A stretch of 64,000 bases of DNA from Metaphire vulgaris. Taxonomy: Eukaryota > Annelida > Clitellata > Crassiclitellata > Megascolecidae. Shown in pieces: positions 49,401-60,364 of the stretch (within the stretch, counting starts at the first letter, position 1; the number at the start of each line of letters is the position of its first letter). A program made the position numbers and the translations under genes. The stretch lies in contig CM030850.1 of the NCBI GenBank assembly GCA_018105865.1, forward strand, positions 14,926,967-14,990,966. The letters are read 5' to 3'. Under the pieces are notes generated by a model. The model was not told where the DNA came from. It made no database searches and saw only the letters and a program-made list of their open reading frames with translations.

Positions 49401-49990
49401 ACCGTATACATCTGACCTGCATTGCTCACAAACTCATTTACAACAAGCTCATGTGACTCCAGTGCCCGGAGCGCCTCTGAGTAGAAACATAAGAGGCGCT
49501 ATACAAATGTTACATTACATTCGGTCTTTCATACTCTCTATCTTTGCCATGCCAACATCTCAACGGATGATGCAACACCTATGGATGGAAGCATACCAGG
49601 AAAAAAGACAAAAGGCAGATCAAGAAGGATGCTATTGGACTGGATGGTGAAAACAGATACACAGCGTCACAAGACCTGTGCAGAAATCAAAGAAGAAGCA
49701 AGACGCAGAAAGAGGAATGGAAACAATGGAGCCCTGAACCTGTCTCATGATAGAAAACCTGATGACAATGATGATGATGTAATCCAAAGGATGCTGTGGA
49801 TATATTAGATTTTTACATCATCAATCACTCAGGACACTGGAAATAAGACAAATTTCATCAATTTGCTTTATAGGATATTTCTACAATGGAAATCATAAGA
49901 TTTCAGTACATATGAGATTGAAGATCACATAATACCAGCTGGAATAGAACCATTGCGCTGACTTCCACTCCTGTCCAAATATGATGACAT
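40416..49990 (-). CDS. CTNNB1: Beta-catenin (armadillo family), complete, 14 coding exons
   Basis: Coding exons in transcript order: 49990-49936, 49367-49104, 48364-48195, 47613-47309, 46859-46652, 46356-46212, 45880-45777, 45538-45332, 44891-44637, 44192-44034, 43622-43472, 41633-41515, 41152-40975, 40753-40416. All phases agree and give 885 residues; the human protein has 781. The ATG at 49990 follows an in-frame TGA in the same exon, which opens at 50027. Residues 53-59 are the D-S-G-I-H-S-G phosphodegron, with T62 and S66 at the spacing of human T41 and S45. Residues about 160-712 form the armadillo repeats, with clear matches such as [20 protein letters not shown] and [10 protein letters not shown]. 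Lysines matching human K312, K435 and K508 are present. Repeats 10-12 and the C-terminus are divergent, and the end is S-S-W-Y-D-A-M rather than the usual W-F-D-T-D-L. Expected roles are Wnt signal transduction and cadherin adhesion. Confidence 0.95.
42040..43059 (+). mobile_element. piggyBac-like element, decayed, in a beta-catenin intron
   Basis: Flanked on both sides by TTAA (42036-42039 and 43060-43063), with inverted ends CCTCTTTAGCG and CGCTAAAGGGG. Inside, the plus strand retains transposase remnants in broken frames: an acidic E-S-D-D-D-L-S-D stretch (about 42330-42380), P-M-D-Y-F-K-L-F (about 42515) and [12 protein letters not shown] (about 42660-42700). Three subterminal repeats with a GCCCCGAG core lie near 42053, 42097 and 42144. 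The element is 1,020 bp and lacks most of the transposase, so it is non-autonomous. Confidence 0.85.
47086..47229 (-). mobile_element. LINE 3' tail in a beta-catenin intron
   Basis: Reverse complement of the tail at 33476-33627, including the TTAC repeat end, a GCGCCTAGGAATAAGGAACTA-like core and TTTGGCTATAACTACTT. No coding sequence remains. Confidence 0.8.
49462..49800 (+). mobile_element. LINE tail and ORF2 C-terminal remnant
   Basis: A GCGCTATACAAATG/ATTAC tail (49462-49520) shares about 58 bp with 30828-30893. It is followed by a degraded frame with a basic R-R-M-L-L-D-W-M stretch and R-R-R-K-R-N, which resembles the C-terminal part of some LINE ORF2 proteins. It sits in the first coding intron of beta-catenin. 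Confidence 0.4.
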
Positions 49991-50989
49991 CGTTGGTAAT
50001 ATGCTATTTTTCACTCTTCACAGATCACTGAAAACAAAATATAGTGCTGGTTGACTCAATGTCCCATGCTTTCATTTGTCTGCACTTGCTTTTACGAGCA
50101 ATTTGAACATCCCCATGTTTCATAGCGGCTTTAAAAGAATGAAAAGCTTACAGTTCGCTATTACACATGAAAGCTTTTCCAATTCAGTTTAAAAAGGTAA
50201 AGGTAGGTCCCGTACTCGAGTCCGAGCGCTGGGTTCCACAACTTATCTCCTGCCTGGGCAATCAGCGAGCCTAATATATTAGTAAATAGATCTTACATTT
50301 ATATCATGCCCTGCTCTAACCTGTGTATTATTGTTAATGTTATTACCTGGCAAAAACATCCATTCACAATCTATACAAGGTTCTCTAAAACTCTTTTTCA
50401 CAAATAATCAATATTTTGGTCTTTTATTGCCGGCTTATATTTAATTTTAAAATTATTTTTTGAAAAACTATGCTACCTCTTGGATGCAATGGTCCAAACA
50501 ACAAACAAACAATCAGTCAACTATTATATTCCCAAAATAATTTTATATAATAAGTAATGTATGTAATGTATGTACGCAATAAGTAATGTAAATTTCCAAC
50601 ACAAGGCTCAGTGTCACACACACACACACACACACACACAATATGAACCATAGGACGCGGTCATTTTAAAGAATGTCACTAAACCACTGCGACAATTATA
50701 TAATCATTTATCTCCAGCAAACTTATGTTTAAATTTTAACACTTTAAAATCGCCAAACGTGTAATCGGTAGAATAGGCAATCGACACAGCGCCTCTACAG
50801 TGACCACAACGAACGACAGCACAGGACCGCTGAACTTATTAGAACAATTAGAACAATTAGAATTCGAAACCCGTTCACTCACATTGTTGCTGCTGCGGCG
50901 ATGTCCGACCAGTTCTCTTAGACTCTTTTGCTATCTTTTGAATTCATTAGAATCATTACCCAGTTGGCAGTTGCCATCCTTTGAATTCA

Positions 50990-51130
50990 TTACCCAGTTA
51001 CGTCGCGTAAGGATACGACCGCCAGCGACCAATCAGAGCACGGGTGACGCGTGCAGCGTGCGGAAGGATACAAGCACCTGCCGCCAATCAGAGCACGGGA
51101 CATCCAACGACCGGAGTGCATTGTTCGATG
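50990..51130. promoter_or_regulatory. Candidate promoter segment with duplicated CCAAT motifs
   Basis: Two copies of CCAATCAGAGCACGGG (near 51028 and 51084) lie in an imperfect tandem duplication of about 55 bp, within a locally CpG-rich stretch. It lies about 1 kb upstream of the first recognised beta-catenin exon. Promoter function is inferred; no TATA box or mapped start supports it. Confidence 0.3.
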
Positions 51131-51354
51131 ACAATAAAGGTTGTTGAAAAAAAATGTAGAACCATTTTCAATTTTTCACGTGGTCCTGCCTGATGTGGAA
51201 GAAAGCCTGTAAATTTATTTGGTTTAGAAAACTGTAAAATCTGAACGAAGGTAGATCAGGATGGTATTTGAGGGTCAGACCAGTGGGAGGAAGAGATGCT
51301 GCTATTTTCCCAGTTGCCCCATGGGCCATGTTATATAAAGAACGGGAGCGGGGG

Positions 51355-51570
51355 CAGAAGATGGCAGGAGTGGGTTACGTGCTGGAGTGTCAGGCTTACG
51401 GAGCGGGTTCAAGCCCCGTCAGTACCCCTAGTGACTTTCTAAGCCACTTTAAATCAAATCGTGCTAAGTCAGCCATAGCCGTTGGCAACTGGCAACTTGG
51501 CAAGCCCTGGTTGAGAAAGGGAAAGCCAGACAAACACAGACGCCCATCGTCTTTGATACTGACGCGTTTA
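51355..51570 (+). repeat. Possible tRNA-derived SINE
   Basis: GGGTTCAAGCCCCG at about 51404-51418 fits a polymerase III B box, preceded about 35 bp earlier by an A-box-like GGGTTACGTGCTGG. A body rich in GCCATAGCCGTTGGCAACTG follows. Pieces near 47660-47700 and 50200-50245 share a similar CTCGA(A/G)TCC(A/G)AGC(A/G) box. Confidence 0.35.
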
Positions 51571-51889
51571 TAAACAAGCACAACACACACACACACAGAG
51601 CCAGCAGATGGGGCGTTTGTCCGAGAGGGGCTGATGTGGGAAGACCTGGGCATGGACTACTTTAAATGAAGCGAACAGGAAACTGTCTAAAACAGCGGTT
51701 CTCAACCTGTGGGTCGCGAACCCGATGGGGGTCGAATGACGATTTGCCAGGTTTCGCCTGAAACCTTCGAAAATATGGGGCTGTCTCTTTTTTGATGCGC
51801 AAAACTTATAATTGCACAGAATTTTCCCATTCGTAGTTATTAGGTTTTTAAAAAAACTAGAATTGCCATTCAAGGATAGACATTGCAGA

Positions 51890-52360
51890 CAATTGACAAT
51901 TGCAGACAATTTCGTTTCTGTAATCGGGTCCAATTGGTCGTACCCCCTCCGTCTAAGACAATGAAATTTGGGGAGAGGTCTTTCACCAGGGGATCCTCTC
52001 CTCTGGAATCAGTGTTTAATCTAGACCGTTTCCGGAAGAGAAAATCGCCCCTTCCTTCCCGGAAATTTCAAATTCCCCATGGACTAACAGCGGCCCCTAG
52101 CAGAATTACCCCCCGGTTTTGTCAGTTCCCCCCCGGCTTTTTGAGCTCCACCCCGGAGTCCAGGAGTCTAGATTAAACACTGTCTGGAATTCACTGCCCG
52201 ACATTGTGACCAACGCGACTAGTCTTGAAATGTTCGCTACCAGACTAAAGACGCACTAGCTTGTTCAATATCTCATTTAAGTGCAATGTGTAAAGCGCTC
52301 TTGATCTTGGCCTGCTATGACTATAGCGCTATATAAATTGGCTTATTAACTAACTAACTA
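51890..52360 (+). mobile_element. LINE 3' end inside the hAT element, interrupted
   Basis: With the 52010-52182 element and one copy of its target duplication left out, the frame across the join reads through L-L-W-N-S-L-P-D-I-V-T-N and ends at a TAG near 52258. The 3' part has AAAGCGCTCTTGATCTTGG, TAGCGCTATATAAATTGG and an AACTA tandem tail (52340-52360). The 5' limit is approximate. Confidence 0.75.
52010..52182. mobile_element. hAT-type miniature element (CAGTGTTTAATCTAGAC family)
   Basis: Inverted ends CAGTGTTTAATCTAGAC, 173 bp, with a perfect 8-bp target duplication TCTGGAAT (52002-52009 and 52183-52190). It interrupts a LINE reading frame. Relatives lie at 52922-53089 (opposite orientation) and 53768-53966. 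Confidence 0.93.
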
Positions 52361-52495
52361 ATTGAAGTAGAGTGGTTTCAAACATTTTAATTGTTGTAGA
52401 ATTATTTTTTTTTTTAAAAGTTTACATTATGAACGAAAGTGATTATACGGTTGGGGGTCGCCACATCATAGGGAATTGAATTGAAGGGGTCGCGA

Positions 52496-52639
52496 CAGTG
52501 GCGTATTTAGAATTTTGGTAAGGGGGGCCAGACACTTTCGACCTGACAAGTTACAACTTTGGAAAAAAGTTGACGACCTTTTTGACAAGACCAAAGGGGG
52601 GGCCATGGCCCAAATGGCCCAATGGTAAATACGCCACTG
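52496..52639. mobile_element. hAT-type miniature element (144 bp)
   Basis: Perfect 14-bp inverted ends CAGTGGCGTATTTA and a perfect 8-bp target duplication GGTCGCGA (52488-52495 and 52640-52647). It is nested near the right end of the Charlie-like hAT. Confidence 0.95.
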
Positions 52640-52921
52640 GGTCGCGACACTATAAAGGTTGAGAACCGCTGCTCTAAAAAGTAACTTACAACAGGTGGCT
52701 GAAGAAATGCAGTAGTACATGACCTAGGCCTTAGCAAAGCATGCTGGAATTGCACCGAATAATAGGGGAATGAGGATCATAAGGTGCCGTGGACCAACTG
52801 TGTCAACGTCTCGCGGTTAACGGAAACGAAGGCTGAGGATGGCGATTTTAGGCAACGCCATGCAGTGGTTAAAGTGGGCCGGGGCCCGCCGGCACCTCTG
52901 TTATGGGCCCCGACACCCATG

Positions 52922-53089
52922 CAGCGTTTAATCTAGACTCCTGGACTCCGGGGGGAACTGACAAAGCTGAGGGGAATTCGGCTGGGGGCTGCTGTTAGTC
53001 CATGTAGTATGTCAAAATTTCCGGGGAAATTTGAAATTTCCGGGTGGGGAGGGCAATTTTCCCCCGGAAACGGCCTAGATTAAACACTG
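52922..53089. mobile_element. hAT-type miniature element, CAGTGTTTAATC family, inverted copy
   Basis: Ends CAGCGTTTAATCTAGAC and GGCCTAGATTAAACACTG. The same internal motifs as 52010-52182 occur in the opposite orientation. The octamer CCGACACC lies at 53090-53097 and at 52910-52917, separated from the left end by four bases, so the target duplication is only partly convincing. Confidence 0.8.
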
Positions 53090-53767
53090 CCGACACCTCA
53101 TTGTTCGGCCGCGACATATATAGGCCTATCCCGGGCCCAGGGTTTTCACAGCGTAGGGCCCCGGCACCTCCAACAAACCACTTTGACCACTGGGCAACGC
53201 AACGGTTTCGGCGGAGGAAGATCGCTGACCAACCCAACCATAATTGCCAGCATTAGCGTCGCCACGGGGGGCAAACGGGGGCAACTGCCACCCCCCCCCC
53301 ACAACCTGCCCCAGACCATGCACCTACCAGATTCACGCAAATCCGGTGAGAAAGTTTTCTGTGAGGGGGTAAGGAATCTGACACGCTAGCCCCTTTTGCC
53401 CCCCCCCTCCCAACCGAAAATTCCTGGCGACGCCACTGAGCACCAGCGTAGTCTGTCAAACGATCCCAAAAAATTGAATGAAGAAATGACAAAGACAAGA
53501 TTTCATACTAATCGGTAGTCGACCGAATTCAATTAATGCTAGCAGAGATATTTTCGGGTGTAATAAATTTTCATCGGACTTCTAATTCTGATTAATTTAG
53601 TTGAACGTTTTGTGAATGGAAAGTGGTTGGTTTTAATTCAATTTTTAGAATTGATATCCTCAGTTCAAAATCTAATCAATTTCTAAGACAATACCGCAAT
53701 TTCAGTACTGCATCTGCCTAGTGCACTAGACCAAGCCAAGAGTGTAGTTGTTAATATTACTTCCGAT

Positions 53768-53966
53768 CAGGGTTTAATCTAAGCCGTTTCCGGGGGAAAA
53801 AATTGCCATTCCCCTCGGAAATTTAAAATTTACCCCGGAAATGTTGGCATAGTAGGCATACTATATCAACTAACAGCGCTCCCCAAGCCCCCTAGCCGAC
53901 TCCCCCTCCCGACTTTGTCAGTTCCCCCACCCCCGCCCGGAGTCCAAGAGTCTAGATTAACCACTG
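53768..53966. mobile_element. hAT-type miniature element, CAGTGTTTAATC family
   Basis: Ends CAGGGTTTAATCTAAGCC and the inverted CAGTGGTTAATCTAGAC. Perfect 8-bp target duplication CTTCCGAT (53760-53767 and 53967-53974). 199 bp, non-coding. Confidence 0.92.
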
Positions 53967-54321
53967 CTTCCGATCAGAGGAAATAACAAAGATTGCTTGC
54001 AATAGGAATTTAGTCATGTCACTCATGTGTAATGTAGTAATATACAGCTGTAGGCTACAGTAATGTTACTATTTGCCACCTAGGGCCTATAGCTCAGCTC
54101 GAAGTGTGAGCTGAGACATTCTGACCATTATTTGCGGCTATTCTGGATATGGAGAAAAACTACTATGCCTACTACAGCGACGGTCGTTCAAATCAAATCG
54201 CAGATGACTATATTAGGCACTTTCGGAAGATCCTTGCAGCGAGTCAGCGACACTTACACAGTAGACTACACGACTATTCGACTAAGCGAGCAGAACAAGT
54301 GTAAATTCATCGACGCAGTGG

Positions 54322-54568
54322 CAGTGGCGTAGCCAGGATTCCAGAATAGGGGCACACCACCATTTTAAGCCCAAAAATTCTTTACGAGAAAAAAGGTCGT
54401 CGTCTCAAACGCTGCTTTAAAGTCTGGTGCATTTTGCTCTGTCTGAATACTACTGTACCTCTTTACCCCTTTCCAAATTACTCGCCGGTTTTGGGCGATT
54501 CTCACGACCGGCCCCGGTCCGCAAAACGGGTCCGGGCCCCTACTGTGCCCCCTGTGGTTACGCCAATG
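54322..54568. mobile_element. hAT-type miniature element (CAGTGGCGTAGCC family)
   Basis: Left end CAGTGGCGTAGCCAGGATTC and right end GGTTACGCCAATG, its imperfect inverse. Flanking octamers CGCAGTGG and CGTAGGGT match at five of eight, so this is an older insertion. It lies just downstream of the TNF-like gene. Confidence 0.65.
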
Positions 54569-54685
54569 CGTAGGGTACAGCGGAAGGTCCAATACCAAGT
54601 GAATCTATAGTCGATGGGGCGCATCAGCGTGGCGTTTAGCACTTTAGTCAGCACCTGCGTCGCATAGGTCCCATGTAACTCCAGG

Positions 54686-57600
54686 TCACGTGCCTTGGTG
54701 ATCACCTAGTCGGATGACCCCCCAGTAGGACGACGCCCCTAGGTAGGGGTCAAGGTGGACGTAGTAGTCCCGCAGGTAGGACTCTTCGCCGTACATGTCC
54801 CTCAGCCACAGGCGATCGCCCGCCTTGAGCGCTGTAATTCCTCCCAGGTGACAGCTGTTGAACTGCCAGACAGGAGGAGCGACGTTCATTCCTTCGATGC
54901 ACTTGAACAACACGTTGTCGTCGTTGACCATCGCCGCATAACTGAAGGGATGGGTGTGGTACATGCGAATCTAAAACAACAATCAATCAATCCGATCAAT
55001 CAAACTCCGATCAATCAATCAAACTCCGATAGCGTAGTTATAGGGCAGGGGCGTAGCGACGGGGTGATATATCGGTATATATACCCCTCCCTCCCTCCCT
55101 CCCCCCAAATCAGTCTATCTTAAAGTTTTTTTGTGATTTACATGTGGTTATATGTGGTTTAAATGGTTTATGTGGTTTATAGTTAAGATTTATACCCACC
55201 CAAATATTTATACCCTCCCAAATCAAATTCCTGGCTACGCCCCTGTTATAGGGTCTGTGAATTCCAGAGATTGCGTGGAAAAAACTGACGAACGGCTTGT
55301 TCAAAGGTTACCTATAAGGTCCTAATTAGCCACGGTGGACGACATGCGTCGCAGGGATAGGCCCACCAATGGCATTTGGCACGCCCATGGCAGGGGTCGT
55401 GAAATTAAAATAGGCCGTTAACAAGTGTCCTTAATTAATTAATTATGCCATTTCGTCGACGCAAGATAATCCAAGATTTAAACTACAGGAGCAATTTTCT
55501 TGCTTTTACTGAAGCGAACTGGTCTAGACATATGATGTGTCCCTCAAAGTCAGTTTTCTCGGTTTCTTTTCTTCCTACGCCGTGTGGGACAAGACCGCAA
55601 AGTTTTTTGGCGCGCCTTCAAGTGACACTGGGGGGTATCTGCCATACCTGCCATGCCCCAGGTGCTCCACTGATTATTCGTACATGTCCGCCAATGTACT
55701 GACCAATGTACAGACTTTTTTCTTAAGGCTACAGCCTACATGTGCACGGTATTATTATATTCAGCTAAATAGGCCTAATGAAATATTCAATGGTTCATTC
55801 GTTCAATTGACGTGTGCACTTTCACTCATTCTCTTCAGGCGCTTCTTTCTCGGAAGAGAGAAAAGTGTATTTCAAGGAATTGCGGGAAATTCACGTCTTG
55901 AAATGGCTAAGAGGTAGGCAGTGGCGTGCAGAGGGGGTGGGTGGGGCGGTGGCCCCGGGCGCAGACCAGAGTAGGGGCGTAAAAATTGACCCGACAATTA
56001 TTTTTTCTCGTCAACACTTTTCTTACTACATATTACTACTGCTGTCGTACCATATAAAAGTTCGCTTTAATGCTCAAATATTAAGATCAACATAAACAAA
56101 ATTTAAAAATAATAGGATCTGTCTATAGATTTCGGCCACGTGTGAAAAGTTGTTTACTTCCATTCCTTGACATTCAAGCGGTGTCACTAGACAAAGCAAA
56201 ACAATTAAGCCTAATGTAGCCAGTCATCCTCTACCACAGCCGCTGCAGGGCAGTGTCGGCCATCGAGATATCAGTGCTCGGCTGGCATCGAAACTTGACT
56301 GACTTATGGTGTAAACAAAGTTCAGTAGTTAAAGCAGTAGCGGAGCTAGGGTGTCCGGCGCCCGGGGACAAACATACTAATGGCGCCCCCTCAACTTGAC
56401 GAAAACCCTAAGAAGCCAAAAAGGGCGCCGATCTGTCCATTTTGGCGCCTCTTCATTCTTCATTCAACTTCGCGAACATCCTGACCAAGCAAATAAAGGT
56501 CATCACCCGTAGCGAGCGGAACTCCTTGCCTCAAACCAATTTTGGCGCCCCCTTCCTCGGCCTCCAGGAAAATCTGTAAGAAATGGGGCATCTCTCACTT
56601 GTATTGCAATTTACTGTATTCACGAATCACCATGTACGTACTATGCAGCATACGGTAAACAGTGAGCGAAAGGGTTATACTGGCGCAGTGGCGTAGCCAG
56701 GATTTCCGGAAGAGGGGGTTGGTTTTTACTTTTTACCGTAACCAACTTTTAAAAAATTATTTCCAAGCAAAAAAACGTTGTCATCTCTCATTTTTTTTCT
56801 GACAAGCAAAAAAGTCCTAACCTCTTAAACACCGTTACATTCTACTTTCTATATCCAAGGGAGAGGGTTTAACCCCCAAATTCGCGTCAAAAATTAAAAA
56901 TGCATGGAAACTCATCAAAAAATTTTGTTTTCGGCAGTCAACGAGGTTTAACCCCCCTGGCTACGCCACTGTACTGGCGACCTGTTTTGCTTGTCACCCG
57001 TTTTCAGGGGCTAATTAATTCGCTTTTTGCTCATCGGACTTTTTCGTGTGAGTTGGGGGCACCTCAGGCTCCGCGGTCATGGACCAGAGCCTAGCCGCCA
57101 GTTTTATTGTGCTAGACTCGCTCCTGGATGCAAAGTAGACGTTAATCCTACAGCGTGCCATATATAGAGCAATTCTTTACATCAGCTCACCAAAGCAACA
57201 CAAGAGGCCACAGATGGAAATTCTTCCAGAAGAAGATGGCGCGGGACCATGGATGAAAATTTTGCAGTGCTGGGGTGAATTGTGGACAAATGGAACAGCT
57301 TAGACGAAAAGGCAGTAGGCCCCTATAACAGTTGATGAAACGGAACAAGGGATTCAACAGTTTCTAGGAGAGCTGGGCCTGGCCATTAAACAGGGGCGTC
57401 ATTTGGGCGGGCAGGGGGCCGTTTCCCCCTGATTTTTAGGGAAATTTTTTCGCCAATGTTTGTGTTATTTAGTTTTTACATGCCAATTGGCTGGCTAAAT
57501 AGGTAAAAAGACACTGAAAAGCAAAAAAAGGTCATCAGCCCCTAAAGGAGGGTTTGATGTCGAGTAATCTGAAGAAGTACCTGATCGTAAAAAAATGTCC

Positions 57601-58824
57601 GAGAAGCAAAAAAGAGTCGCCAACTTTTTTTCGCAAACTTATCAGGTGGAAAGTGTCTTGCCCCCTCCTGAAAAAACAGTGAAATGACGTCTCTGCCAGT
57701 AAATGTTTTTGAGTAATGATAGTGGTCTTCGCGCAGGCTAACGTATACAGCCTCCAAAACCGCTTGAAAATCATGCTATATAATTAGGCCTGGTAACAAG
57801 AGGCCGGTTGGGCGGCCAGATGGAGCCTGACCTGGCTGTAGACGTAGTAGATGCCGGGTCGCAGGACGCGAACGCTGCCTCGGTTTCTATCGTATTGGAA
57901 GAGAGCGCCGCCGGTCGACGTCGAATTGAACCATTTTGCCGGAGACCAGTTGCGAAACGAATAACGAACGATTCCGTTAAACCGATCTGTGTTTTTTAAA
58001 TTAGAAAAACAACAGCCAGTTGCTATTAAAACGTGCGAAATATTAACGAACAAAGTGGAAATGCCAAGAGAAAGGGTTTTTTAAAACAAGGGAGCAGTAT
58101 GGGCGAGAAGATAGTCATGGCTACTAGTGTTAATGATTTCAAAATAAACCTCAGTACTATAAGATACTAGATTGGGTGGGTATACGACAGTGGTTCTCAC
58201 ACAGAGCAGACCCTGCTGGACCACTTTAAACCTTGTTGTTGTTATTATTATAGACCTAATATAGGTCTGCATTGCACAGTCAGAGACGCAGGCTATTGGG
58301 TTGGCCATCTGGTGGCCTGGGAAAGTTCCATGGTGCAAAAGTGACCGATGGGCCATGAGGTCAACTATTTCCAGGACTTCATTTTGTAACTCCGTGCGCC
58401 ACAGTGGCTTACGTTCAAATCAAATTTGAGTGATAAGTATGTCCGTGTTAATTGATAGGGTTGGCCTTATTTGCCAAAATAACGGGCGTCTAGAATCATC
58501 TTCCTTATTCTCTTTCTCGTTAATTTTAATTTTCCAGCCTTGCTTGTCAGTCGTAAATAGATGGAACCAGAGAGTTTGAAGCGGTCAAATATAGATTCCT
58601 TAAACATGTGTGGCGAGAGACCGTTGCTCTCTCTCTCTCTCTCTCTCTCTCTTTTTCTCTCTCTGTTGATGGAATAGCTCTGCAGGTATCCTCACCTGCA
58701 GAGGGTTTGAACCTGCCCTGCGAAAATACATATCCAAAGTCAACTGTTTCGTTGCTTCGATTGTCGGCATTCAGTCGAGCTGAAAAACAGCAACAGGACC
58801 AAAGTTAAACGCGTCATTTACACG

Positions 58825-58883
<59 letters not shown>

Positions 58884-59147
58884 AACACCATCCTATGCAG
58901 CATCTGGAAAGTCTGCTCATGGAGGGCGCCACAAGCCAAATATTGGGTGGGCCAACATGGCCTGATTGAAATTGGACAATGCAAGGACTAGTGTTACAGT
59001 AGGCTGTAGATCTGCAAAAATTCAGAGGAGTGATGAAACGAATTAAAAGTTCTGCTCTGCTGGTTCCTCGAATCATTCCGATAGTCGATCGCAATGCATG
59101 CAGAAGCCGTGCCTGCCCCGTGGATTCTGGTGTCATCGGAATATTTG

Positions 59148-59186
<39 letters not shown>

Positions 59187-60333
59187 CTCTATCTCATTCA
59201 CTGTATAGGCCTAGAGACTTTGTGTAAGTCTTATCAGACAAAGAGAGTATCAGGGCCTTTTACGCTCCACATGCAGTGTATCTTCATAAGCGAAGTCTAT
59301 TACAATGAATGTCCAACAAAATTATAGCCTATTCAGTTTCTGTTCGCCGATCAATTTGTGCTAGTTCCAATTTTTAGTCAGAACTCAGTTTACTTTGGTA
59401 ACTTATAAAAACGAGTCTTCCATCGGTTTTTACCTTCAACGTACAATGACCACGAGTAGAAGAGACTTTCTATAGAGACTTTCTAGTAGAAGAGAGTTTC
59501 TATAGGTCTACTTTCAACAAGTAGGAATTCCAGTTATAGCTTTGACAAATAAAGGACTGAGCGTAGGCCTACGCACCATTCACGTGTGATTCCAGTCTTG
59601 GAACGGCGAATTCGAGGTGAATTCCGAGTCCCGAGAAATCATTTGGCTGCAACAACACGCAAAGCTTTCATTTAGATGGTATGGTATGGTATCGTCCATC
59701 CTCATTGCTGAGGGTCGGAGGCTATGCAGGCTGACGTCATTTAAATGATTAATAATTATTAATCAAGTGACGGCTATTATGATCCGATGACCTAGCCTGC
59801 AATTCTGCAGACGTGTGCACTCTGCAGTGGCGTGACCAGGTTTCCGGAATAGGGGCGGCACAATGACATTTTCGGAAAAAAGTCTGTGACGAGCAAAAAA
59901 TGATCTTCAGAGTTCTTCGCACGTTCTCTTCGCTCATGCTCCCTCCCGTCCCTCCCCTCTCCTCCCCCTCCCCCCAAAAAATTCTCAACGGTTTTGTGCA
60001 AAGGCATCATGTCATCCGAGCGCGTGCTAACGGGATTTCACCGCATATTCGAGTTATCTGGGCACTGTAATCAGAGGCGTAGTGCATCAAAAAAATAAGG
60101 GGAGTCTAAATTATTTTTTAAATGTTTGTATTATAATTTATGTAAAGTATAAAACAAAGTTATTAATAACATGTAAAAAAATTTCTGTTTCTCAAAAAGT
60201 GGGGAGTCTGTAGACTCCCCTAGCCACCGTTGCACGACGCCTCGGACTGTAATTGGAGACAATTCATTACAGTTGAAGAAGGTAGGTACCGATGTATGAA
60301 GTGTACGGTTGGTTCTCTGCCTCCTTTGTCTCG

Positions 60334-60364
<31 letters not shown>

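Larger units (their letters stand above)
50028..51692. other. 5' flank or 5' intron of beta-catenin, SINE-like pieces
   Basis: The beta-catenin start exon opens with an acceptor at 50028-50029, so a non-coding first exon must lie further upstream on the minus strand; I could not place it. Contents: a (CA)n run at 50616-50641, a CpG-richer segment at 50990-51130 and a tRNA-like segment near 51365-51420. The frame at 50800-51147 includes a short tandem repeat and is not supported as a gene. Confidence 0.45.
51693..52671. mobile_element. hAT (Charlie-like) element carrying nested insertions
   Basis: Ends are CAGCGGTTCTCAACCTGTGG (left) and the inverted CAGCGGTTCTCAACCTTTAT (right). Flanking octamers GTCTAAAA and CTCTAAAA match at seven of eight. 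The 'CAG.GGTTCTCAACC' end is characteristic of Charlie-type hAT elements. The element carries a LINE fragment, a 173-bp element inside that LINE, and a separate 144-bp element near its right end. No transposase is recognisable. Confidence 0.88.

Noticed and set aside
50800..51147. 115-codon plus-strand frame upstream of beta-catenin
   Set aside because: It contains a short internal DNA duplication with CCAAT motifs and no recognisable protein features; a regulatory or non-coding interpretation fits better.
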